Assembly: GCF_048128805.1 (NCBI RefSeq)
Contig: NC_136012.1
Coordinates: forward strand, 9,372,121-9,436,120
Direction of reading: 5' to 3'
DNA: 64,000 bases
Source of the DNA: Centroberyx gerrardi
Taxonomy: Eukaryota > Chordata > Actinopteri > Beryciformes > Berycidae
Position numbers and translations under genes: made by a program
Shown here: piece after piece, positions 1 to 9,828 of the stretch
Position numbering within the stretch: the first letter of the stretch is position 1
Layout: each line of letters starts with the position of its first letter
Notes under the pieces: model-generated
Database searches by the model: none
Seen by the model: the letters and a program-made list of their open reading frames with translations, nothing else
What the model was told of the DNA's origin: nothing

Positions 1-484
1 AAAAGTACCACATTGTATATAAGAGCTCACTACAAATGGAAAAAGGGGTTCGAAAATATTCAATGAAAGTGCCAGTTCCCTAGTTTTTGTATATGACTCA
101 AAACTTAAGCTTACATTGCATAATTTCTATATGAAACATCCACGAATCCCTCTAGATTTTACAATACCTTATAACACTTTACCACAAAGAGAATGTTCTC
201 TATGTTCTTGTGACTGTTTTTTTTTCTCTTCCGGCTAAAGTGGGAGCACTTGCCGAGGACAGCGGTGAAGAAGAGCCGGAAGCCCAAAGAGAGACGGATA
301 CCAATCCTGTTTTTACACCAGACTACGTATGCTTGCTCCAACCTGTTCATATAAACCCAGACAGTCTTACATAACACACTCATAACCTCCCAATACTGTG
401 AATCTGAGCCAGAAGACAGGAGAGCGATATAATTATATTCTCTCTCTGTCTCTCTCTCTCCCTCCCTCTCTCTCCCTCTCTCAG

Positions 485-781
485 GATGCAGATGTGTATC
501 TTCCGTCCAAGGCATTGCTGGTCTTGGGGTCTCTGCTGTTCTGGTGCGTATGGCTGCTCCTCCGCCTCCTCCAGCTCCTCCTCTGGTTGTTGTCCTGCCT
601 GTTGTGGTTCGTCTCCGTCTCCGTCCGCCCCGTGTATCACTGTCTGTCATCTCTTCTGTCCCTCCTGCAGCTGCTTATATCTCACGTATGTGACGCTATG
701 TACTTTGCGACCAACAGCACGGTGTGTATTTATGGCACTGTTCTTATTGTGGGCATTTCACTGCTCATGTACACCAGCTAA
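485..781 (+). CDS. Possible last coding exon of an unrecognised leucine-rich membrane protein
   Basis: A pyrimidine-rich stretch (CTCTCTCCCTCTCTCAG) ends at 484 and looks like a good 3' splice site. The open frame that follows encodes about 98 residues ending in TAA at 779-781. The first half is very hydrophobic and leucine-rich, long enough for one or two membrane segments. A second hydrophobic segment (YGTVLIVGISLLMY) lies just before the stop. The rest of the gene would lie to the left of the window. I do not recognise the family. The opposite strand of the same stretch is also open but encodes a low-complexity, glutamate/glutamine/proline-rich peptide, so coding orientation is not certain. 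Nothing else in 1-484 looks coding. Confidence 0.4.
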   Translation, partial: DADVYLPSKALLVLGSLLFWCVWLLLRLLQLLLWLLSCLLWFVSVSVRPVYHCLSSLLSLLQLLISHVCDAMYFATNSTVCIYGTVLIVGISLLMYTS

Positions 782-2550
782 GGTGAAAATGAGTCCCCTG
801 CTCTATCCGACTACTGAACTCATAGCCTATAACTACCTCCCCCAACACACACATATGCATGCAAGCACACACACACACACACCTTGCATTTTTAGATTGA
901 TTTATTCTGCTGTTATATCTTCATTCTGTAGATTTGTTTGTCTATTGTCTATCGTTGTGACTGTCCTGCATGTTGTCTTTTACCATAAAAGAAGAACTCC
1001 TTATCAACAGTCATTAAATCATACCCTATTTGTGCACAGATTTTGCACATGAATTATATTTGACTTTCCTTGATTTTTTTTGTGTGCATAGATATATATA
1101 CATATATAGTGTGTGCAATGATTTAATCAAAGAGAAGGATGTAAAAAGTGATTTAGGTTTAGACATTCACCATATACATGACACCTTACATAAAAGAGCT
1201 ATACCTTCACTTCTTCTGCGTGTAGAAGAAGCCAAAGTCAGCTGTTATGTAGACAGAAGAAGCCAAAGTCTACATAACAATATAGTTACCAGACAGTGTA
1301 TGAGGCAAATCTGACTTATCCTTTACCTGGGAATCAATGACATGAATGAGATGATATGTTGTGAAGATTTTTTTCTTTTTACTGTATTTTGATGGACAGA
1401 CACTGAAAAAAACCTGCAAAGAAGCATGATGAACACAATACATGATTAATCACAACATCTTTTTTTTTTTTTTTACCTTTATTCATCCAAGGAAATTCAA
1501 CACAGCATGCATGCTCTTCTCCAGCAACAAGTTTTGGCGTGGGGTTATGTTTAAAAGTTTACTCTACCTTGTGTGTGCGTGTGTGTGTGTGTGTCAACAA
1601 TTCAGTCAAGCTTGACTTGCGCCCTGGAATGTCTTGACGCACCCAAAGCCAAATTTTAAAGCTGGTTTAGATAAAATAGCTGGCCCGCTCTGACCACTAA
1701 ATCAAACATCCCTCACACTCTTTTGCTGGGCAAATCTCTGCAGGCAGCACTCAAAACGTAAGCATTCCTGTCCTGTTAGGAGGTGTTCAGTTGAATTCCA
1801 TTCCCTGAATATGAAGCTGAGGTTTTTACTCTTGAGTATGGAGTGAAGTCTTCAGCCTCTGTCTAGTTTAGTCATGGAAGTGGCGTTTTCTTTCATTCTC
1901 TTTGTTTCTCTCTTACAAGTCTTCAAATGGCTTAAATTGAAGGCACTATAAGGTCTTATATACAAGTGAATGTTGCCTTCGAGTCTTAAATACAGTTTCA
2001 GCGCTGTTAATAAGTTACTTTTTCTCGGTGAACTACTTTTCAAGTGAGAAATCTAATCTGTGCTGTGTGTGTGTGTACATGTACGTGTGTGTGTGTGTGC
2101 GTGTGTACGTGCTTGTTAGTTTGTCTGTCTTGAGGTGGATTCCAGGTACAAAGTGCAAAAGTGGATCCCATTTAGGGGGATACACATTTTACTTCCTTCT
2201 TTGTAAATCGCTGCTCCATTTCCTTATTCTCAGTCAGAACAGCTTAGTGGAGCGGTAAGACCGAGAAAAGGTGGAGATTGGCTTATCAGAGCCACAGTTT
2301 ATGGGCCGATAAGCACCTCAAGAATACTGACAAGCTCAGTGTGAAGACATCAGTGTTCGGAGAGCTGCTGAAGGGAAACACAATCCTCTCAGGACCCAAC
2401 TGCACACTTCAATATTGAACTTGTACGAACAGAAGCACAGCGACTGGACCGCCGGGACTCAACAGAACCGAACAAGGCCGAACCAAGCCAGAGGGGAAGA
2501 AAACACACTTGATCTGAGCTAAGGACTGAACACAGAGATCAGACCGGACA
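782..2550. other. Intergenic region left of stap2
   Basis: No coding exon is seen here. The stretch holds short CA/GT repeats (near 866-882, 1571-1594 and 2063-2106), a poly-T run near 1460, a short perfect hairpin at 1244-1278, and presumably the promoter and 5' UTR of the stap2-like gene just before 2551. The last 100 bases read as a purine-rich leader with no obvious upstream splice acceptor. Confidence 0.5.
1244..1278. repeat. 11-bp perfect inverted repeat (hairpin)
   Basis: GTTATGTAGAC at 1244-1254 and its exact reverse complement GTCTACATAAC at 1268-1278 flank a 13-base loop. The loop sequence agaagaagccaaa largely repeats the stretch near 1225-1237, so the structure looks like a local duplication plus inversion. 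No gene overlaps it. Confidence 0.6.
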
Positions 2551-4373
2551 ATGTCTGTGCCGACCAGAGTGGTCCACAAGAGGAGAACCACGATCACGGC
2601 TCTGCCTCTCTACCACTCCGGACACCTGCTGAAGAAACGCTCTAAAGAGAAGGTGAGGACAAAGACGAAAGAGACACAGACCACAGAAGTGGAGAAAAAT
2701 ACAAAATTGGGTAACCCTTAAAATTACAGGCCATTAATTGCATAGTAATAACTACAAATAACTAAAATAGATGTAATACACCTTTAAAACACCTTTTTTA
2801 CTTGTATATTACTCAGTAACTACCAGTCATTCTAATGCTATAACTAGGCCTAGTTATTACATTTATTTTACTTGGATATTACTTAGTTATTTCCGGTCAT
2901 TACTGTGCAATTAATGGCCTGTAATGTAAAGGGTTACCCAAAATGGTAGAGACATATGAGTTAATATATATTAGATAAGATATTAGATTATTAGATAGTA
3001 GATCTATTAAATATGAGTAAAAAAGTAGAAAATAGGACAGAAATAGGGCTAGAAATAGGTGATGTAGTGTTGGTTGAAACCTCAATATGACAAGAATATG
3101 TTTAGGAAGCAAAACAATGAAATCTATTGAATTGAAACCTGTAAAATGAAGGAAATTCAAAATGATGGTTCTGATTTCCAGGACTTCAAGAAGTATTATG
3201 GGGAACTCCGAGGGTGCTCCATCTTCCTGTACACAGACGACACGCAGGACACAGTAAGAGAACAGCTTCAGTCACTCTTATTAGTAACTGTAAGATCTTG
3301 GCTCACAAAATCATAACATAATTTGTATCTGATTGATTAAGACACTGGAGGTGATGTTTGTGTTTAGGCTATGAAATAAGGAAACAGGGAGTGAAGGGCT
3401 ATAAGGAAGTAGGTGGAACAGACAGAGGTCAGAGTGCATTGAAGACCAGACACATAAATTACTTTATGCTTACAGTAATCATCTTGTCACATGCTGTACA
3501 GTAAGTTTTGAGTCACGCTTATTATTGCTGCAGATCAATTGATGCACGTTTTACAGTTAAGGCATTAATCTGATCCGATCTTATCTAGAGTAATTCGCAC
3601 TGTGATCCTTCACACGTCACGATCAGTCTGTGCAGTGTTGATGTTGTTTTGTTTTTACCTTGCCAGTACACAGAGAAGCTGGACCTGGAGATGCTGAAGT
3701 CCATGGTGTTGGATTCTCCCTATCAGAGGAAGACGCCGACCATCTTCACGCTCTCCCTGCACACAGAGGAGGTGCAGCTCAAGGTGCGCTGCAGTCAAAC
3801 CTCCCAAGTGTTTTCTCCATGTTTTCATCCCTTTTCCCCCCCATCAGGGTCTGGGTCCATTCACTTTTAAGTCATTCAAAAAGTGGAAATAGTAAAAAGG
3901 TGCATAGGTTATATATATATAGTTTTTACATCAGATTGTCATTTGATTGTCATCAAATTGAACTTTTTTTTCACATTTTCACCCGCCATTAGATATGTCA
4001 ATATTCGTTTCACATGTGAAAACTTAGTTTCACATGCAAAGAGACAATTCACAGGTGAAAACATGTCAATGGGAAATTTCACATGTTCTCGTATGAAAAC
4101 CAACATGCACATGTGCTTTGAATTCACATGTGGGTTTTCACGTGTGACTTTTCTGTAAGGGAATTGTTTTTTGAGGAGAAGGATGTGTTTAAGTGTGAGT
4201 GGAAAATATATTTTTTTCTTTCCTTGTTCTCTGGTTCATGCTTCACATTCCTTCTTTCTCTGATTGAAAAGAGGCTGCACAAAGCAAATATCTGCTGTTT
4301 GTATGTTTGGGCAGATGGACAATCCTGACACAGGAGAGGAGTGGAGGGGGTTTATCCTGACCGTGACAAAGGT

Positions 4374-4415
<42 letters not shown>

Positions 4416-7400
4416 TTGGCAGGTTTGGGAGGCTAGCAGTAGAGTTGCTGGTGTTATCTCTGGTACCAGCAGTGCAGAATATTGCCAAACCTCACCTGGG
4501 CAAAGATACCAATGACTGGTACTGAACTCTAGATAATAAACTAGTAATAAACTTTATTTGTTTCAAAACAAAGTTACAAAGTGCTTTACAGAGTCAATAA
4601 AGTGCTTTACTGACTCATTAAAAGAGGATAGCAGAAGTAGCATAAAATAAACACAAAAACAACACTAGCTAAACACTGTGATACAACATAATAGTTGCTC
4701 ATAATATGTCTGTGGTTTTGTTAATCTTTATATAATATTTATGCCCATTCATTAAACAGACACCCATACAAAGGCACCTGGAGCAAACAATTAGTGTACA
4801 AAATGTAATAAATAGAACACAATTTACAAAGCAAAGCATGTTTAATAATGTTGACAGTCCAAGACAAGTGTTTCCTGGTTAATAATTTGGCCTGTGATGG
4901 TTTGAGGGTCATTCCCATTTGGGAATCGAGGAGGAAGACAAAACTGAGAGATAAGCTAATGTTTATTAATGTGTAACTTTAATGTTAATATGAAAATGAT
5001 AACAATAACGTCAACCCTAATGGTGATAACGAAAATGGTGATGACAGTAATGATCGCATTAAAGGGTTTCCCACTGGTCATGCAATTTCTGGAATACCAT
5101 GGAACTTTGAGACGTGTATTCCAGGCAGGGAAAGTTGGGAATTTTGACTATTTCTCTGGGTAAATCAGGGAATATCGAGGATTTTTACAAACAGGTCACT
5201 TTACAAATGGGTTACTTTAAAAGAATATAGCCTACCAGAAGGTATTTTCCAACTTGTCTCACACATTTACTGAATTAGATGATAGTTTTAAGCTGTTTTT
5301 CTCCACAGCAATCCCAGAAACCAGACTGTTCATCCCAGCTGAAAAACAACTCTAACACACTCTAACAAACAATTTTTAGGAAGCACTGTGACTTAATTAG
5401 AGAAAGTCGCGGAAAAGTCATGGAATTTTACATCAGGGAAATATTGTTAGGATATTGTGTGAAATTGATGTAACCAGTAATGACAGTGAGAATGATGACG
5501 TCGATGAACTGTGTCCCCCTGCAGAAGGAGATGCCCAGTGAAGTGCGGCTGCTGCCGGGCCAGATCATGAAGCTGGAGGAGGCCCTGGATCAGGAGAAGA
5601 AGAGAAACCCCCCTCAGACTCGTCCGCCCCTCCCCCCCCGTCCCACCTTCTTAACCTCAGCCTCCCCCTCCGCCTCCCCTCCTTCGCCCAAAGACACGAA
5701 CGAGTGCAGCCTCTCTGAGATGCCTCCGTAAGTTTGAGCTTTCTTATTTGTAATGCACTTTTCAATGGCGTCACTGACACCTCTTCTCTTTCATCTTAAA
5801 TTGATGATCATGTTGTATGTGCCTCGTCCTTTGCTCTCTGTGAGTCTGTATATTGCCCTTATATTTATATTTAATCCCTCCACCGGCAGTGAATAAGTGT
5901 TGAATCTCTCTGTTCCCTGCAGGTGTTTCTACGCTGTGACTCGTCAGGAGGCAGAGTGCATGTTGGAGGAAAACCCGGAGTATGGAAGCATCATCCTCCG
6001 CCCGTCCACCCTGACCAACAACTACGCCCTGACCCTCCGCCAAGTCAGCCCCAGGTCCGACCCTTCAACCTCTAACTGTACCATTGACTAGAGGATAATG
6101 CAGTTTTTTAAAAATGTTTGTGCCAATGGTCTAGGTTGACCCTCTCCTTTACATTCTCCCTGCTGGTGTCGGCACACAGTCAGCATAGTTGGAGATATCA
6201 GGGCCTGTTTTCCGACTTCAGAAGAAGCCATTTGCTGCCACTCATTCTTATACAGTGTGAAAAACAACTTCCACAGAGCGAGAAAATCCCAGTAAACACA
6301 ACGACTTCATTTGGTTTTGTCAAAGTTCCTGTTTTAGCATTATTTCACTGTGCAGAGTTGTTTTGGTGCTGCACTACATTATGCTCAGCTTCCTGTCAAT
6401 CACCTGACACCCACAGGAAGAAATCTAAGTCTCCAGCAGGACATAATCCTTCAAAAACATGGCACCTTGCAAACTTTATTGTCCCATCCATGTCTTCTTA
6501 TTTAGGGCATCTCTGTTAGCCGTGACAGCAGTTCATTGTAAAATGATTGGAGAAATGTAAACTAGACGTAGACAGAAGTAACTAGGCTTTAACTCTAAAT
6601 GACACTAGTATTTTCTCAACACCAGTGTTATATAAGAGTCTCCTTGGTCTCCTGGTGCTCTCATAAATATTACAGCTGGAGACCAAGGAGACTCATTACC
6701 CTATCCCCATCACTATCTGAGGTTAACCTGTGCATGACCCATAGTTTCCCCCATATGACCCCCAAAAACAGCTAGAACATTTTATCATTTTAGATAACGA
6801 TATCTCCTATCTCTACCCCTTGACCCGACCCTCTATGCCACCTGCCGTTAACAAACCAATGTGTGATGTTCCATGGTGTTGTTCATATCAAAGCCCACAC
6901 AGTCAGCAGTAAGCAGTCAGATAAGCGTCCTCTTCCTTATGTTTCAGTGGGCCAGTCAAGAAGAGCTACAGAGTGACCGCCACCAGCTCAGGCTTTGTCA
7001 TTGAACTGGATACAGCAGTAAGTCCCAAAGCTTTCATCTGACCACATTTTTTTTACTCATCAGGATAAGCATCAAATATGGCATTCATATTATGGAAAGA
7101 AAATCTAAACACTATCTTATGGCCACTCAGATGCCAAACAGCGTTGCTTTCATGTGCTATTTTGTCGGAAAATTAAACCAAGAAGACAAACGATAAACAA
7201 ACATGGTTGCTTTAAAAGCAACCATGTCTAGCTTTAAAAAAGCTATGGCAGTTAGTCTGGCTAACTAAAATATGTAGCCTAATAAAGGTGCATGTGTAAG
7301 TGTCTTATTACCGCTGACTGACTCAAAATTAGATTTTTCCACCATGTTGAGAAGGTAAAAGGTTATCATTGTGTCATAACTGAGAGCAAAATTTTGTCAG

Positions 7401-8503
7401 ACTTTCCGACTTTATCATCATCTGATTTAAAATGACGTTCAAGTGAAATAACCAAGTAGAAAATTGATTTTTTTTCTGATTTTTCTGATGGCACGTGAAT
7501 GCAGGGTGAATCATGAGATCAAGATGGAGTAAACTTTGCCTGGGAAAGGAAATAATTTTTTGGATTGATGATAATTTGTAATCCCAGACAGTAAAACATT
7601 ACAATCAACCAATAGTAAGGAGTGCAAGGGTCAGAGCCATAATGTCCAGAAAATATAGTATAACAAATGAAAATGTAAATTTATGTACATGTAAATAATC
7701 TAAATCTAACCAAGGCACTTCATATGATCATCATATCATAACACATATATTGGGGATTCTGTGTCTTTCCCCTTGCCTTACTCTCTGTCTCACTTTCTGC
7801 CCGTCTGCCTCTCCAGGTGAGCGTCCCCTCCTTGAACGATGTGGTTAAATACTTCCTTGAGAAGACGGAGCACCGTCTCCAGCCCTATGTGAGGTCACAG
7901 CCCTACGACACTCGCATCGGTGAGAACAAACCTCTGATACAGCTCAGGTCTACTGACATGTATCTCCACGCACACAAAGCCTTCAAATCATAAACGAGCT
8001 CGCAGACGCAGTGCAGCTCCTGACAATGTGTGTGTGTGTGTGTGTGTGTGTGTGTTCGACAGAGATGCCGCCTGCGCCCAAGTGCGTCACCCTCTCCTCA
8101 GCGACACCCAAAGCGGTGCCCTGGGCCCAAGTGGCACCCATGGTCCAGTCACAGACCAAAGAGGACTCGTCTTCCCCGCCTCGCGCTTCGCCGCCTCCGA
8201 CCAAGACAGCAGAGAGTGAATACGTGGCTCCTGACGACCACAAATCAAAGCAAAGTGTGGATAACAGTAAGTGTACAGAAATAGATTAGTGTCAATAATC
8301 ACAAATATAATAATATATTTCAACATCAGTACGGGAAATCTGCTTAAAATGTGTGTCAGTTGTTGTGTAATAGACATGTGCGTACTTTATGGATGAGTGA
8401 TAGCTGTCTGTTTTTGTCCATTCTGTCCAATTTCCAACTAGTTGAGAAGGAGCTGCGGGAAGTTCTGCGGATACGGAGGCAAAACATCTACAGTGGCCAA
8501 TAA
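2551..8503 (+). CDS. stap2: Signal-transducing adaptor protein (STAP family, STAP2-like), complete
   Basis: Ten coding exons join in frame to 373 residues: 2551-2652, 3182-3253, 3667-3783, 4315-4371, 5525-5727, 5923-6054, 6948-7017, 7817-7919, 8063-8266 and 8442-8503. Residues about 15-130 form a PH domain with the family signature GEEWRGFILTVTK. A short proline-rich linker (PLPPRP) follows. Residues about 185-285 form the SH2 domain (CFYAVTRQEAECML, then IILRPS with Arg210 as the phosphotyrosine-binding arginine; as in the family, Cys-Phe replaces the usual leading Trp). The tail holds a candidate phosphotyrosine site (EYVAP) and ends in a basic helix. Known STAP proteins are cytoplasmic adaptors downstream of tyrosine kinases and STAT3/5. 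The PH region also resembles STAP1, but the long tail after SH2 favours STAP2. The donor after exon 6 (GTCCGA) is unusually weak. The gene converges on ankrd13d. Confidence 0.85.
2707..2941. mobile_element. MITE-like element with long terminal inverted repeats in stap2 intron 1
   Basis: The left end (TTGGGTAACCCTT, then a stretch containing ACAGGCCATTAATTGCA) is repeated inverted at the right end (TGCAATTAATGGCCTGTAATGT, then AAGGGTTACCCAA). The arms cover about 40 bases each with few mismatches, and the AT-rich interior has no coding potential. This is the form of a short non-autonomous DNA transposon. Superfamily is not determined because no clear target-site duplication was found. Confidence 0.65.
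4010..4150. repeat. Cluster of degenerate TTCACATGTGAA palindromes
   Basis: Within 140 bases of stap2 intron 3 the word TTTCACATGTGAAAAC or close variants (TTCACATGC, TTCACAGGTGAAAAC, TTTCACATGTTC, TTCACATGTGGGTTTTCACGTGTGA) recurs at least six times. Each core is itself a near palindrome with an E-box-like CACATGTG centre. It may be a decayed minisatellite or part of a fish transposon. Confidence 0.55.
4378..4410 (+). repeat. (CA)n microsatellite at the stap2 exon 4 donor
   Basis: A CA tract of about 16 units starts six bases after the 5' splice site of stap2 exon 4 (donor at 4372). Confidence 0.9.
4540..4620. repeat. Fragment of a dispersed fish repeat (CTTTATTTG...AAAGTGCTTTAC)
   Basis: The words ACTTTATTTG and ACAAAGTGCTTTACAGAG match the layout of a common teleost interspersed repeat (actttattt...tagcacctttca...caaagtgcttcaca). 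A related copy is at 47996-48060. The internal word AAAGTGCTTTACTGA is repeated. Family assignment is by eye only. Confidence 0.4.
6636..6694. repeat. 17-bp perfect inverted repeat in stap2 intron 6
   Basis: GAGTCTCCTTGGTCTCC at 6636-6652 is exactly inverted as GGAGACCAAGGAGACTC at 6678-6694 around a 25-base loop. It could be the terminal repeats of a tiny transposon or a transcribed hairpin. No coding sequence overlaps. Confidence 0.7.
7201..7227. repeat. 27-bp near-perfect palindrome in stap2 intron 7
   Basis: ACATGGTTGCTTT and AAAGCAACCATGT are exact 13-base inverted arms separated by a single A, forming a cruciform-capable palindrome. Confidence 0.75.
8027..8054 (+). repeat. (GT)n microsatellite before the stap2 exon 9 acceptor
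   Basis: About 14 TG units lie 8 bases upstream of the acceptor AG at 8061-8062 and take the place of a normal pyrimidine tract. Confidence 0.9.
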
Positions 8504-9046
8504 GAAGTCACCATGAAATGAGAATCACACCAGGAGCCGAGAGGCTTGCTGCCATAGAAAATCACACTCAAGCTCTAGAAATGCAATCTCTTACACAACT
8601 TGGAGCGATGTGAGACCTATATCGTCGTCATTAGGTGAAAACCTCAATATTGGTGATTTTCATGTTTTCACTTTTTTACGAAGCCCTTTCAAATCTCATT
8701 GGATGAACTGAAAAACGCATGGTGCTCAAGCTAAACACAAGGCTGCTTTTCTTTTCTTCTCACCTGACAACAGTGCAATATCAGTGTAAAATATTATTGT
8801 ACCATATGAATTATTATCCTCTGGAGGAAAGCTTGCTTGTTTATAAAGCGCTACCTTAACTTCTGAGTTACTGTGTAATCATGCATTGTCTAACGGAGAT
8901 AACAGAGATAAGTGAAAGGTCTCTTTGATACTTTATGAACCAGATTTGAGTGTTAATGTTTGAATATGGTTCCAAATATCTAATCCAACTGGGGTATGTC
9001 TGATTTATCTTGCCGAACGGCTTCAGATGTGGACACACACACAAGA

Positions 9047-9322
9047 TCAGATCAGGTTTTGCACCTTTCTGAAGCTCTGGATCTGCTGGATCTGCTGCTT
9101 CATCTTCTCATTTTTTGCTTGATATCTTAAGTCTAGGAGTGTAAAAATGGATAGTGTACATAATATAAGCAAAATGTTGTATGGATCATAGTCTGATTTT
9201 CCATTCTTGATATACTGTACAACACTGATGATCAAAATGTACCAGAGAAAATGCAAAAAGAAAAGACAGATATTCATTAATCCTGTATTTATTCTTATGT
9301 TCATAAGCATGAAAAAGCACAA
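9047..9322 (-). CDS. Doubtful 91-residue ORF with two hydrophobic segments and a coiled-coil-like tail
   Basis: This minus-strand ORF lies about 500 bp downstream of the ankrd13d stop. Its translation has two hydrophobic stretches (FFLHFLWYILIISVV and NILLILCTLSIFTLL), a short polar loop between them, and a basic/polar helical end (KNEKMKQQIQQIQ). That organisation is unusual for a random ORF. However, AT-rich sequence often gives hydrophobic random ORFs, no splice or promoter signal supports it, and I recognise no family. It may simply be ankrd13d or stap2 3' UTR. Confidence 0.15.
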   Translation of the reverse strand: MCFFMLMNIRINTGLMNICLFFLHFLWYILIISVVQYIKNGKSDYDPYNILLILCTLSIFTLLDLRYQAKNEKMKQQIQQIQSFRKVQNLI

Positions 9323-9718
9323 AACAATATTTCAGGATCATAATTATTATTTTTTTTCAGCCAACATAAATATGTTTCAAATGTTATAATCATATTTTTA
9401 TCAGTTATTCCATTATAATGGTCATTTCTTATTTTTCATCATTATCAGTATCATCGATAGTTTAATATATTATAGGTTTACAGTTGAAGGATCATTCATC
9501 ACTCAATGAAGACAGCAGGATTGTGAAAAATATAAAAGAAGAAGAAAAACAAAGACTCTCTCCCTTTTGCCTCCTCGGTCGCTGTAGTGTTTAAGAGTAC
9601 CTGTGTTCATCTGTCATCCTCCCACTCACTCACCCCCACATGGCCCACACGCTCTCTTGTAGCAGCCTTTGTATGAGAAACAGACAAATAAAATATCTGT
9701 AATAACTTAACATCTCAA

Positions 9719-9721
<3 letters not shown>

Positions 9722-9749
<28 letters not shown>

Positions 9750-9750
9750 T
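9722..9750. repeat. Poly-A run
   Basis: A near-uninterrupted run of about 29 A lies between the converging stap2 and ankrd13d 3' ends. It is either a simple repeat or the tail of a retroposed fragment. Confidence 0.8.
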
Positions 9751-9828
9751 CAAAAATCAAACAGAGAATAAATTAAGAAGAGGATTGTTCCCCAACGAAG
9801 CCCCGCCTCCATCGTTGTTGTCGTGACA

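Larger units (their letters stand above)
8504..9828. other. Convergent 3' UTR and intergenic region between stap2 and ankrd13d
   Basis: The stap2 stop (8501-8503, +) and the ankrd13d stop (9829-9831, -) face each other across 1.3 kb. The region is AT-rich. It holds an AATAAA on the plus strand at 9687-9692 that could serve stap2, a TTTATT near 9284 that could serve the minus strand, and a run of about 29 A at 9722-9750. A hydrophobic minus-strand ORF at 9047-9322 is listed separately. Nothing else is seen. Confidence 0.6.

Noticed and set aside
159-650. Minus-strand open frames of 163 and 86 codons at the left edge
   Set aside because: Low-complexity Arg/Gly/Glu/Pro translations that are antisense to the likelier hydrophobic exon at 485-781, without splice or start context.
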